Shown piece after piece: positions 41,651-49,632 of a DNA stretch of 64,000 nt. Within the stretch, counting starts at the first letter, position 1. Each line of letters starts with the position of its first letter. The stretch comes from Nucisporomicrobium flavum (GTDB lineage: Bacteria; Actinomycetota; Actinomycetes; Mycobacteriales; Micromonosporaceae), in NCBI RefSeq assembly GCF_016464385.1, contig NZ_JADMLH010000003.1, forward strand, positions 425,714 through 489,713. Direction: 5' to 3'. The notes beneath the pieces were generated by a model. That model was not told the DNA's origin, searched no databases, and saw only the letters and a program-made list of their open reading frames with translations. The position numbers and the translations under genes are program-made.

Positions 41651-42841
41651 GTGCGACTCAATCGCAAAACCCTGCTCGGACTCGCCGTCGCGGCCGTGGC
41701 GGTTCCGGCGGCCATCGCGGTGATCCCCACCGCGCAAGCGGCCACCCTGCCCGACGTGCTGCCGCTGACGGTCACGAACAACTCCGGCCGCGGCGAGGCC
41801 GTCCACCTGTACGTGCTCGGCGAGTCGGGCGGCAAGCTCGGCTATGTCAGCGAGTCCGGCGCCTTCACGCCCTGGACCGGCGGCGCGAACCCGCCCGCAC
41901 CCGCACCCGACGTGTCGATCGACGGCCCGGCGAACGGGGCCAGCAAGACCATCGGCGTGCCGCGCGGCCTCTCCGGCCGGATGTACATGGCCTTCGGCGA
42001 CAAGCTCGACTTCAAGCTCGCGCAGGACGGCGGCCTCGTGCAGCCCGCGCCCTGGGCGGCCGGGGACGCCAACAGCGACATCCTGTTCGACTGGAGCGAG
42101 TTCACGTACAACGACGCCGGGGTGTTCATCAACAGCTCGCAGGTGGACATGTTCGCCGTGCCGCACGAGGTGAGCGTGACCGGCTCGGACGGCCGTACGC
42201 AGGCCACCGGCGCGCTCAAGCCGGGCGGGCGGACCGCGGTCGTCGACGCCATGAAGGCGGACCCGGAGTTCGCCAAGCTCGTGCAGACCCGCGACGACGG
42301 CACCGTGCTGCGCGTGCTCTCCCCGGGCAAGGGCGCCGACGGCGGCTCCTTCGACCCGGACTACCTCGCGTCCTACATCGACGAGGCGTGGGCCGCGTAC
42401 GCGAACACCGACCTGACCGTGAAGCCGTTCGCCGACCAGCCCGGCAAGGTCTTCAAGGGCCGTACGGCCGGCGACGTCATGACCTTCACCGACGCCACCG
42501 GGGCGCAGGCCGCCACGTTCACCAAGCCCAGCACGGCCGACGTCTGGGGCTGCGACGGCAAGCTCGGCGCCCCGAACGACCTGGTCGTCGGCCCGATCGC
42601 GCGCAGCCTGTGCGCGGCGCTGCAGCGCACCACGCTGGGCTCGCAGCCGGTCGAGCCGAGCACCGACCCGGCCACCTTCTACCGCCACGACCCGACGAAC
42701 GAGTACGCCAAGGTCATCCACGAGCAGATGGCCGACGGCAAGGCGTACGCGTTCGCGTTCGACGACGTCGCCAACCAGGAGTCGCTGGTGCACGACGGCA
42801 ACCCGGCCTCGATCGGCATCACGCTGACGCCGTTCGAGTAG
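41651..42841 (+). CDS. secreted GH64 beta-1,3-glucanase
   Basis: 396 residues. The Sec signal peptide (about 1-31, LLGLAVAAVAVPAAIAVIP, cut after AQA) is followed directly by the GH64 domain: LPLTVTNNSGRGEAVHLYVL, then DWSEFTYNDAGVFINSSQVD and MFAVPHEV, FRHDPTNEY-like FYRHDPTNEYAKVIHEQM. GH64 enzymes release laminaripentaose from beta-1,3-glucan such as laminarin or fungal wall. No CBM is attached. GGAG lies 5 bases before the GTG at 41651. Controlled by the operator at 41493-41510. Confidence 0.9.
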   Translation: MRLNRKTLLGLAVAAVAVPAAIAVIPTAQAATLPDVLPLTVTNNSGRGEAVHLYVLGESGGKLGYVSESGAFTPWTGGANPPAPAPDVSIDGPANGASKTIGVPRGLSGRMYMAFGDKLDFKLAQDGGLVQPAPWAAGDANSDILFDWSEFTYNDAGVFINSSQVDMFAVPHEVSVTGSDGRTQATGALKPGGRTAVVDAMKADPEFAKLVQTRDDGTVLRVLSPGKGADGGSFDPDYLASYIDEAWAAYANTDLTVKPFADQPGKVFKGRTAGDVMTFTDATGAQAATFTKPSTADVWGCDGKLGAPNDLVVGPIARSLCAALQRTTLGSQPVEPSTDPATFYRHDPTNEYAKVIHEQMADGKAYAFAFDDVANQESLVHDGNPASIGITLTPFE

Positions 42842-42847
42842 CAGCCC

Positions 42848-43753
42848 TCAGCCGTTCGGGGCGAGCGCGCTGAGGATCTCCTCGGCGCGTTCGCCCGCGG
42901 CGCGTGGGTCCGCGTCCGGTGAGCCGATGAACGGGTCCCAGTTGAGGTCGTAGAACAGCTCGGTGACGCCGGCCTCCGCGTACCGCTGGGCGCCGGCGCG
43001 GATCTGGTCCCAGGTGCCCGACAGCGGTACGGCCTCGTCACGCAGCCCGGCCCGGACCACGCCCCGCACCACGATGCTGACGGCGTCCGGGTCCCGGCCC
43101 GCCTCCTCGGCGGCCCGCCGCACGATCTGCGCACCGCGGGCGATGTCCTCCAGGCTCGCGCGGCTGCTGCTCACCCACCCGGCGGCGATCCGCCCGGCCC
43201 GGCGCAGCGCGATGTCGGCCGTCCCGCCGAGCAGGATCGGCGGGCCACCTGCCTGCACCGGCGGCGGCGCCATGCGGCTCGGCGGGACCCGGTAGAACTC
43301 GCCCTCGACGGCGGCCACCTCGCCGGCGAAGAGCGTCCGCAGCACCCGCAGGTACTCCTCGGTGCGCCGCCCGCGCGGGTTCGGGTCCGAGCCGGTCGCC
43401 GCGAACTCCACGTCGGACCAGCCCGTGCCCAGCCCCAGCACGAAGCGGCCGCCGGAGAGCACGTCCAGGGTCGTGGCCTGCTTGGCGAGGTACGTGGGGG
43501 ACAGGTACGGCAGGTTGATCACCGCGACGCCGAGCCGGATGTCGGTGGTGCGGGCGGCGGCGTACGTCAGCGCCAGCATCGGGTCGAGCACGCTGCGGTA
43601 GACCGGCGCCAGGTCCTGGCCCTCGCCGGCGAGCAGCCGCTGGAACGCCCACAGCCCGTGATAGCCGAGCTCCTCGGCGCGCATCGCGAACCCGGTCACC
43701 GACAGGGGATCGGCCCAGACGCCGGACACGGGGCAGCCACAGCTGATCAACAT
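42848..43753 (-). CDS. LLM-class (F420-type) flavin-dependent oxidoreductase
   Basis: 301 residues, luciferase-like monooxygenase barrel. GFAMRAEELGYHGLWAFQRL, RLGVAVINLPYLSPTYLAKQ, LDVLSGGRFVLGLGTGW and PILLGGTADIALRRAGRIA are the family motifs. Most actinobacterial members use coenzyme F420; the substrate is unknown. GGTGA before the ATG at 43753 favours it over the GTG at 43762. Convergent with the GH64 gene, 6 bases apart. Confidence 0.88.
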   Translation of the reverse strand: MLISCGCPVSGVWADPLSVTGFAMRAEELGYHGLWAFQRLLAGEGQDLAPVYRSVLDPMLALTYAAARTTDIRLGVAVINLPYLSPTYLAKQATTLDVLSGGRFVLGLGTGWSDVEFAATGSDPNPRGRRTEEYLRVLRTLFAGEVAAVEGEFYRVPPSRMAPPPVQAGGPPILLGGTADIALRRAGRIAAGWVSSSRASLEDIARGAQIVRRAAEEAGRDPDAVSIVVRGVVRAGLRDEAVPLSGTWDQIRAGAQRYAEAGVTELFYDLNWDPFIGSPDADPRAAGERAEEILSALAPNG

Positions 43754-43928
43754 GCGAGTCACCGTACTGCCCGCGACGGCGGTGGGCCACCAGGGCAGCT
43801 TCGGGGCGTCACCCGGGCATAACGGTCAGGCAGATCGAACCGTCGAATCTCAGAAGGCGGTATTCAGCGGTGAACCGGAATCGCGATCGCCCGGCCGGGG
43901 TACTCAGGCGGCCCGAAATCGCGTCACC

Positions 43929-43948
43929 ATCGGACCGATTGGTCCGAT
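43929..43948. promoter_or_regulatory. 20-bp perfect palindrome upstream of the small acidic ORF
   Basis: ATCGGACCGATTGGTCCGAT has 8-bp arms around GATT and lies 22 bases before the start codon, next to GGAGGG. It could be an operator or a leader hairpin. No regulator is assigned. Confidence 0.5.
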
Positions 43949-43970
43949 ACGAGGAGATGAGGAGGGCCCC

Positions 43971-44162
43971 ATGAGCGACCCACCCGGCCTGCAGCGGCAG
44001 AACCCTCTCAACGCCGAGGATCGCGCCGCGGGCGAGCAGTACGCCGACGACCACGATCCCGGTCGACCCGAGGACTACGCGGGCGATCCCGTCCCCGACC
44101 CCTGGGAGGAGGAGCCGGATGGCCAGCTGGATTCTGGTGCCGTGCCTGGTAGCTCTTCGTAA
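43971..44162 (+). CDS. small acidic hypothetical protein
   Basis: 63 residues, rich in Asp, Glu, Pro and Gly (QYADDHDPGRPEDYAGDP), with no hydrophobic segment and no family I recognise. GGAGGG sits 5-10 bases before the ATG, and the frame is bounded by a normal stop, so translation is likely. Its last 44 bases overlap the start of the peptidase-like gene in another frame, which suggests coupling. It may be disordered in solution. Confidence 0.6.
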   Translation: MSDPPGLQRQNPLNAEDRAAGEQYADDHDPGRPEDYAGDPVPDPWEEEPDGQLDSGAVPGSSS

Positions 44163-45015
44163 CGAGTTCAACCAGCTGGCGCCGAACCGGGACAAGGCCT
44201 CGGACGGCTCCATCGGCGACACGTCCCACGCGGCGAGCTCCTCGGACCACAACCCCGACGAGACCGGCAACACGCCGTACGAGGACAGCGACCGCATCAA
44301 CGAGGTCCACGCCATCGACGTGGACGACGACCTGCGCGAATCCGGCTGGACCATGACCCGGTGCGTGGAGATCATCGTCACCCGCCATCGGGAGGGCCGC
44401 GACGACCGGCTGCAGAACATCATCTACAACCGCCGGATCTGGTCCCGGTCATGGGGCTGGACAGCGCGTTCGTACACCGGGGCGAGTTCCCACACCGAGC
44501 ACGCGCACTTCTCCGCGCGTTACACCACCGCCCAGGAGCGTGACACCAGCCCCTGGGGACTGCTGGAGGCAGACGACGTGACCAAGAGCGAGTTCACCGC
44601 CTGGATGACCGAGTGGGCGCGCAGCGCCGCCGGACGTGAGGCCCTGGCCCGGGCCGTGCTGGCGTACGACCCGGGCAGGTCGGGGGCCAACGGCACCATC
44701 CCGCCGGGCGGCATCGTGAACCCGGGCGCCGACGCCGCCAACAACCCGACCGTCGGCGCGAACTGGGCGCTCAACCGCGCGATCGTCGCGTCGGTGCTGG
44801 GCTATCAGATCCGCGACCGGGTGGACCACGTGCAGGCGAGCATCGACGCGCTGGCCAAGTCGGCCGGCGCCCCGGTGGCAGAGCAGGTCAGCGCGCAGAC
44901 CGCGCTGGACGCGATCGGCTCCGGCCGGATGTCGCCCGAGGAGGCTGCGGAGGCGTTGCGGGCCGCGCTGGGCGAGGAGGGCGCGGCGAGCGTCGGCCGG
45001 CTGCTCACGAGCTGA
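44119..45015 (+). CDS. M15/VanY-like peptidase-domain protein
   Basis: 298 residues. The first 140 carry a zinc-peptidase-like pattern: SSDHNPDE, VHAIDVDDDLRESG and SSHTEHAHFSARY, similar to M15 D-Ala-D-Ala carboxypeptidases and phage endolysins, where His and Asp bind zinc. The C-terminal half has helical segments (ALARAVLAYDPG, VDHVQASIDALA, MSPEEAAEALRAALG) possibly for wall or partner binding. No signal peptide is visible. GGAGGAG precedes the ATG. No other phage gene is present, so a cell-wall or domesticated role is possible. Confidence 0.65.
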   Translation: MASWILVPCLVALRNEFNQLAPNRDKASDGSIGDTSHAASSSDHNPDETGNTPYEDSDRINEVHAIDVDDDLRESGWTMTRCVEIIVTRHREGRDDRLQNIIYNRRIWSRSWGWTARSYTGASSHTEHAHFSARYTTAQERDTSPWGLLEADDVTKSEFTAWMTEWARSAAGREALARAVLAYDPGRSGANGTIPPGGIVNPGADAANNPTVGANWALNRAIVASVLGYQIRDRVDHVQASIDALAKSAGAPVAEQVSAQTALDAIGSGRMSPEEAAEALRAALGEEGAASVGRLLTS

Positions 45016-45028
45016 CGAGCTTCGCGTA

Positions 45029-45056
45029 CGGGGCGGGCGCCGCGGTGCCCGCCCCG
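45029..45056 (+). terminator. GC-rich hairpin after the peptidase gene
   Basis: CGGGGCGGGC and GCCCGCCCCG form a perfect 10-bp stem with an 8-base loop, 14 bases past the stop. No T-run follows. Confidence 0.55.
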
Positions 45057-45123
45057 AGCCGTGCCGGCCGGGCGGCCCGGAAATCCGGTGGACCGTCGCG
45101 GCCGGGCGGGTGATCGTGGGCGG

Positions 45124-45858
45124 ATGCGCCAGGACGAGATCTGGGACGCGGACACCGCGAGCCACTACGACACCCCGGGCACCGGCATGTTCGCGCCGGA
45201 GGTGCTCGGCCCGGCCGTGGAGCGGCTCGCCGCCCTCGCCGGCGGCGGCCGCGCCCTCGAGTTCGCGATCGGGACCGGCCGGGTGGCGGTGCCGCTCGCC
45301 GACCGCGGCGTACCCGTGACCGGCGTCGAGCTGTCCGCGGCGATGATCGCCCGGCTCCGGGAGAAGGCCGGCGAGGCGCGGATCCCGGTGATCGCCGGCG
45401 ACATGGCTGCCGCCACCGCGCCGGGCGAGTTCACGCTGGTCTATCTCGTGTACAACACGATCTCGAACCTGCTCACCCAGGCCGAGCAGGTGGCGTGCTT
45501 CCGCAACGCGGCCCGGCACCTGACGCCGGGCGGCCGGTTCGTCGTCGAGCTGTGGGTGCCCGAACTGCGCAAACTACCGCCCGGGCAGGCCGCGACGGTA
45601 TTCGCTTGCGAGCCGGGCTACATCGGCCTGGACACGTACGACACCCTCCGCCAGCACGTCGTGTCGCACCACTTCCGCTTCGGCGAGGGGCGGGAGGCGC
45701 GACTGGGCCGGTCGCCGCACCGCTACATCTGGCCGGCCGAGCTGGACCTGATGGCCCAGCTCGCCGGCATGGACCTGGAGAGCCGGCACGCGGACTGGTC
45801 CGGGGCGGAGTTCACCGCCGACTCCCGCTCGCACGTCTCGGTCTACCGGAAGCTCTAG
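45124..45858 (+). CDS. class I SAM-dependent methyltransferase
   Basis: 244 residues. YDTPGTGMFAPEVL at the start, motif I ALEFAIGTGRVAVPLADRG, the post-I acid in VTGVELSAAMI, and VIAGDMA then FTLVYLVYNTISNLL are those of a small-molecule methyltransferase. The substrate is unknown. Its TAG stop overlaps the TAG of the convergent DUF6766 gene through a shared CTAG. GGGCGG precedes the ATG at 45124. Confidence 0.85.
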   Translation: MRQDEIWDADTASHYDTPGTGMFAPEVLGPAVERLAALAGGGRALEFAIGTGRVAVPLADRGVPVTGVELSAAMIARLREKAGEARIPVIAGDMAAATAPGEFTLVYLVYNTISNLLTQAEQVACFRNAARHLTPGGRFVVELWVPELRKLPPGQAATVFACEPGYIGLDTYDTLRQHVVSHHFRFGEGREARLGRSPHRYIWPAELDLMAQLAGMDLESRHADWSGAEFTADSRSHVSVYRKL

Positions 45859-46529
45859 TTCTCGTCGCCCGTGGCGGTGTGCGGCGAGCCGACCGGCTTG
45901 GACTGGGACGAGCCGCGCTGGCGCAGGTAGATCGCGAGGATGGCCATCGACGCCACCGCCAGCAGTTCGGACTGCCAGTTCTGCAGCGTACGGTTCCAGA
46001 AGTCCGGCGCCATCAGGTACTGCACCGGGCTCATCGGGTCCTCGAGGTTGCCCAGCTGCTCCTCGTTGAACGCGGCCCGCCCCGCGATGAACTGCGCGAC
46101 CCACGAGACGACGAAGATCGCTCCCATCACGAGCCCCAGCGAGTTGGAGAACAGGAACAGCTTGAAGCCGCTCGCGTGCGCCCACTTCGGCGAGTCCTCC
46201 TGGGCGTACGGGCCGACCTTCTGATCCTTGTCGGACTCCCGGCCGACCTTGTCGAGCTGCTTGGACTCCGGCGACCCCTTCTGCACCAGCCACACGGTCA
46301 GGAAGATGAAGAGGAAGAACTGCAGGTACTCCGACTGCCAGTTCTCCGCCACGTCCGCGCCGAAGCTCGCCGAGGTCACGTAGCGGGCGAAGCCGATCGG
46401 CTGGAGGCCCTCGGCGAGCTGCTGCTGGTTGTAGTCGGCGAGCCCGGCGAACGCCTGCCCCACCAGCACGACGAGGAACAGCAGCCCGAAGGTCAGCCCC
46501 AGGGCGTTCTCCTTGACGAACCGCTTCAC
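45855..46529 (-). CDS. DUF6766-family membrane protein
   Basis: 224 residues. Four or more membrane spans arranged as two similar halves: FGLLFLVVLVGQAFAG with NWQSEYLQFFLFIFLTVWLV, and LVMGAIFVVSWVAQFIAG with NWQSELLAVASMAILAIYL. The repeated NWQSE motif marks the internal duplication. A charged hydrophilic loop lies between them. Function unknown. The GTG at 46529 overlaps the stop of the 27-codon gene upstream, so translation is coupled. Confidence 0.82.
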   Translation of the reverse strand: MKRFVKENALGLTFGLLFLVVLVGQAFAGLADYNQQQLAEGLQPIGFARYVTSASFGADVAENWQSEYLQFFLFIFLTVWLVQKGSPESKQLDKVGRESDKDQKVGPYAQEDSPKWAHASGFKLFLFSNSLGLVMGAIFVVSWVAQFIAGRAAFNEEQLGNLEDPMSPVQYLMAPDFWNRTLQNWQSELLAVASMAILAIYLRQRGSSQSKPVGSPHTATGDEN

Positions 46530-46609
46530 CGGTGCAGCACCCCCAGCGTGATGAAGTAGGCCAGGCCCGCGCCCACCACGACCAGCAGCAGGACGAACAG
46601 CGTACGCAT
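46526..46609 (-). CDS. 27-residue single-span membrane microprotein
   Basis: Short ORF with an excellent ribosome site (GGGAGGGTGAG) before its ATG at 46609. The product MRTLFVLLLVVVGAGLAYF continues ITLGVLHR: one membrane helix with a positive end. Its TGA overlaps the GTG of the DUF6766 gene (GTGA), and it starts 3 bases after the lipoprotein stop. The tight packing argues for real translation as part of a three-gene operon. It may be a subunit or regulator of the DUF6766 protein. Confidence 0.72.
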   Translation of the reverse strand: MRTLFVLLLVVVGAGLAYFITLGVLHR

Positions 46610-46612
46610 CGC

Positions 46613-47008
46613 TCACCCTCCCTGGATCGCGCAGTTGTACGGCTTCTCCCCGCGGGGCGCGCAGCCGGCCGCCACGACCCGCCAGCCGCCCGGGAAGACG
46701 GCGAGGAAGAGGGTGTCGTCGGTGAGGCGGACCTGGGCCCACTGGCCGTACACGTCGGTGCCGGTCACCTGGCCCGGCGCCGGCAGGTCCTCGTCGAGGA
46801 TGGCCTGGTCGCACGGCTGACCGGCGGAGGACTCGATCTCCTCGAGGGTCTCCGGGGCCAGCGTGGCGCACGCGGCGGCGCCGTCCTTGCTGTCGACCGC
46901 GGTCAGCAGCTGGAGCGCCACGCCGGCGGCGGCATCACCGCGCTCGCCGACCGATCCGCACCCGGCCAGCCCCAGCAGGAGCAGCGCCGGAATCACTCGC
47001 TTCAGCAC
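46613..47008 (-). CDS. small lipoprotein
   Basis: 131 residues from the GTG at 47008, preceded by GGGGGAAAG. The signal KRVIPALLLLGLAGC is a textbook lipoprotein signal with lipobox LAGC. The mature part contains Cys pairs (AAACATLAPETL and GQPCDQAI; VAAGCAPRG and PYNCAIQ) that may form disulfides. Unknown role at the outer face of the membrane, probably together with the two membrane proteins encoded downstream. A TTG at 47041 is an unlikely longer start. Confidence 0.75.
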   Translation of the reverse strand: MLKRVIPALLLLGLAGCGSVGERGDAAAGVALQLLTAVDSKDGAAACATLAPETLEEIESSAGQPCDQAILDEDLPAPGQVTGTDVYGQWAQVRLTDDTLFLAVFPGGWRVVAAGCAPRGEKPYNCAIQGG

Positions 47009-47062
47009 GAGGCGCGCTTTCCCCCGCGTGGCCGTTTTCAATCATCGAAGATCGTGACGGGG

Positions 47063-47512
47063 TCAGTTGCTGTACACCCGGGCCGGCGTGATCAGCACGG
47101 CGGTGCGGCGCTGCTCGGCCATCACGCGGTCGTATTCGGCCCAGTCGTCGTGGGTGCCGCCGGCAGCGGTGAAGATGTCGCGCAGCAGGCCGGGCAGGGC
47201 CTGCGGTGCCAGCCACGGCTGCGCGTCGTCCGGGCCGGCCAGCTCCGCCCGGCCCTCGACGGCCGCCCACTGCCAGCCGTTGCGGAACGTCACGGTCAGC
47301 TGGGGGCGGGCGCGCAGGTTGGCCAGCTTCACCCGCCCGTACGTGACGAAGGCCAGCACCCGGCCGCCGGTCGCCGGATGGGCCACCAGCCCGGCGTTGA
47401 CCAGCGAGGACTGGATCGTCGCGTCCGCGCGCAGGGTGGCGACCACGGCCAGCCCGCTGTCCTCGCGAGCCAGGACAGGCCCTAGGCCCCAGGCCTCCTC
47501 GAGGCTGGTCAC
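47063..47512 (-). CDS. PPOX-class FMN/F420-binding split-barrel protein
   Basis: 149 residues. LAVVATLRADATIQSSLVNA at the start, VLAFVTYGRVKLANLRARPQ and VTFRNGWQWAAVEGRAEL follow the actinobacterial F420/FMN-dependent split-barrel pattern. Substrate unknown. The GTG at 47512 overlaps the TPR-gene stop (GTGA), so the two are translated together. Confidence 0.8.
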   Translation of the reverse strand: MTSLEEAWGLGPVLAREDSGLAVVATLRADATIQSSLVNAGLVAHPATGGRVLAFVTYGRVKLANLRARPQLTVTFRNGWQWAAVEGRAELAGPDDAQPWLAPQALPGLLRDIFTAAGGTHDDWAEYDRVMAEQRRTAVLITPARVYSN

Positions 47513-48210
47513 GCCGCGACCTCCGCCTCGTGCAGGAACCGTTCGATCCAGGCGATGCGCTGCGCGCTCAGCCCGGCGTCGCGGGCCTGCCGCAGCGCCT
47601 CGCGGACATGGGCCAGGCCCTGATCGCGCAGGCCGTCGGCGATCTCGGCCAGACCGAGCGCCATCGTGCCGCCCGGGATCCAGCGCGGATCGCCGAGCTC
47701 GGCGCGCAGGTCGTGGGAGATCCGCAGGTGGTGCAGGGCCAGGTCCGACCCCAGGTCGCCGAGGGTGTGGAAGAAGCCGATGTGCCGGTGCAGCTCGCTG
47801 CGCAGCAGCAGGTCGTCGTGCCGCTCGGCCAGCTCCAGCGCCTCGCGGAAGCACGGCATCGCCGTGTCCCAGTCGCCGCGCAGCACCTGGTGGACCAGCC
47901 CGAGGCCGAAGAGCGACTCCGCCACGCCGGCCTCGTCGCCGAGCTCGCGCCGGATCGCCAGGGCCTGCTCGAAGAGCCGTTGCTCGGCGTCGCCGTCGGC
48001 CTGCGCGAGGTCGCCCTCGATCGCCCGGAAGTGGGCGAGCATCCCGAGCCGGTCGAGCGCCGCGGCCTCCAGCGCCCGGTCGCCCTCCGCCCGGGCGCGC
48101 TCCAGCAGGCCGGTGAAGGTGGCCTCCGCCTCGGCATAGTCGCCGGTACGGAATGCCGCCTCGTACATGGCCTCCGTGCCGGCCGTCAGTGTGTCCCCCG
48201 TCGTCCCCAT
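47509..48210 (-). CDS. tetratricopeptide-repeat protein
   Basis: 233 residues, almost entirely helical repeats: AMYEAAFRTGDYAEAEATFT, LARAD-like blocks, LFEQALAIRRELGDEAGVAE, AMPCFREALELAERHDDLLL, HLRISHDLRAELGD. These are five or six TPR units for protein-protein contacts. It has no DNA-binding or catalytic domain, so it resembles the isolated TPR tail of SARP/LuxR regulators. ATG at 48210; a GTG at 48219 is an alternative. Coupled to the split-barrel gene. Confidence 0.8.
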   Translation of the reverse strand: MGTTGDTLTAGTEAMYEAAFRTGDYAEAEATFTGLLERARAEGDRALEAAALDRLGMLAHFRAIEGDLAQADGDAEQRLFEQALAIRRELGDEAGVAESLFGLGLVHQVLRGDWDTAMPCFREALELAERHDDLLLRSELHRHIGFFHTLGDLGSDLALHHLRISHDLRAELGDPRWIPGGTMALGLAEIADGLRDQGLAHVREALRQARDAGLSAQRIAWIERFLHEAEVAA

Positions 48211-48248
48211 ATGCGCCACGCTACTGCCGTTCGGGGCGGCGCGGGCTC

Positions 48249-48890
48249 CTAAAGGGCGTCGACCGCCTCGGGAACAGGGGTGTCGCCGCCGAAGAGCTCG
48301 AACGTGAGCCCGGCCGTCCGCGGCGAGGTCAGCACGTACGCCAGCACCGCCGCCACGTCGTCACGTGGCACCGGCCCGCGGCCGCCGAGCTCCCGGCTCA
48401 CCCGGACCAGGCCCGTGCCCGGCTCGTCGGTCAGCGACCCCGGCCGGACGATCGTCGCGTCCAGCCCCGAGGCCCGCACGTAGTCGTCCGCCTCCGCCTT
48501 CGCCAGCAGGTACGCCCGCATCGGCTCGCCCGCGGACTCCGGCCGGTCCGCCCCGATCGACGAGACCATCACGTAGCGGCGTACCCCGGTGGAGAGGGCC
48601 GCGTCGGCCAGCTTGACCGCACCGCCCAGGTCGACCGTCCGCTTGCGCTCGGGCCCGCTGCCCGGGCCCGCGCCGGCGGCGAAGACCACGGCGTCGGCGC
48701 CGCGCACGTACGCGTCCAGCGTCTCGTCGTTCTCGAGATCGCCGAGCACCGGCACGGCCCCGGCCGCCTCGAGGTCGGCCGCGTGCTGCGGTGACCGGAT
48801 GAGCCCACGGGCGGTGTGTCCCTGCCCGGCGAGGAGCCGCAGGAGGCGGAGCGCGACCTTGCCGTGCCCGCCGGCGACGAGAATGTCCAT
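48249..48890 (-). CDS. NAD(P)H-binding SDR-like protein
   Basis: 213 residues. Rossmann motif ILVAGGHGKVALRLLRLL, DADAVVFAAGAGPGSG-like GADAVVFAAGAGPGSG, RYVMVSSIGADRPES and AKAEADDYVRASGLDATIVR are those of the atypical SDR5-type NAD(P)-binding family (YwnB-like). Active-site Tyr/Lys are replaced by YLLAKAEAD, as usual in this group. Probable reductase or redox sensor. It begins 5 bases from the upstream gene. Confidence 0.88.
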   Translation of the reverse strand: MDILVAGGHGKVALRLLRLLAGQGHTARGLIRSPQHAADLEAAGAVPVLGDLENDETLDAYVRGADAVVFAAGAGPGSGPERKRTVDLGGAVKLADAALSTGVRRYVMVSSIGADRPESAGEPMRAYLLAKAEADDYVRASGLDATIVRPGSLTDEPGTGLVRVSRELGGRGPVPRDDVAAVLAYVLTSPRTAGLTFELFGGDTPVPEAVDAL

Positions 48891-48894
48891 GGGC

Positions 48895-49599
48895 TCAGTC
48901 TTCTCCGTTTCCGGCCGGTGTGAACGCGACGTCGCTCACGTCGGCGGCCAGCTCGGTGAAGTCGGTGCCGTAGGCCTCCGGTTCGCGGATGCGCAGCACG
49001 AGGCAGAACGGCCGGTCGGCGCCGTACTGCCGGAAGAGGTCCCGGTGGTGGTCCGCCAGGTGGCGCGCCGCCGCCAGGTTGCCGTCGGAGCTGAGCCCGC
49101 CGAGGAAGTACACCGGCCGGCTCGCCGTCGGCGCCCGGAAGCGGGCCAGGACCGCGTACCGGACGTCGCGGCTGTTGGCGTAGCGGGTGGTACCGATCAC
49201 GAAGATGTTCTTCTCGTCGGGGCGGTACTCCACTCCCGGCAGGGCCGTCCGCAGGTGAACGGCCGCACGGGGGTTCGCCGAGGGGCCGCCGACGCAGAAC
49301 TCCGTCACCCGGCCCAGCTCCTGGCGCAGTTCCGCGCCGCCCACGACGTCCGCGCGGGCGCCGCACTCGCGGACCAGCGTGGCGAGCTCCACCAGGGCGG
49401 CCACGTCGCGGCGGTGCACGCTGTCGTCGCTGGGTGACGAGAAGTGCCGCGACGCCACCAGCAGGGCGCCGGCGCCGGGGGCGAGGCCGAAGAAAGCGCG
49501 TTCCCGGTCGAGCCGGCGGCGCCGGACCGCGAACTGGGCCAGCCACACCGCGCTACCGGCGATGACGCTGGCGAGAAGGTTGATCAGCAGGTCGCCCAC
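48895..49599 (-). CDS. membrane-anchored hypothetical protein
   Basis: 234 residues. An N-terminal hydrophobic anchor (LLINLLASVIAGSAVWLAQF) is followed by a cluster of Arg residues and a cytosolic globular domain of unknown family. Blocks such as GGAELRQELGRVTEFCVGG, KNIFVIGTTRYANSRDVRYA and RPFCLVLRI suggest an alpha/beta fold; the pattern is that of a nucleotide-associated or sensor domain, but I cannot assign it. Four bases separate it from the SDR gene, so they form an operon. GTG start. Confidence 0.65.
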   Translation of the reverse strand: MGDLLINLLASVIAGSAVWLAQFAVRRRRLDRERAFFGLAPGAGALLVASRHFSSPSDDSVHRRDVAALVELATLVRECGARADVVGGAELRQELGRVTEFCVGGPSANPRAAVHLRTALPGVEYRPDEKNIFVIGTTRYANSRDVRYAVLARFRAPTASRPVYFLGGLSSDGNLAAARHLADHHRDLFRQYGADRPFCLVLRIREPEAYGTDFTELAADVSDVAFTPAGNGED

Positions 49600-49632
49600 G
49601 CAGTTATGGTGACCGATGCCGCCGAGCGGGGA

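Noticed and set aside
44119..45015. Prophage lysis module
   Set aside because: The M15-like gene is the only phage-reminiscent gene; no holin, structural or integrase genes flank it.
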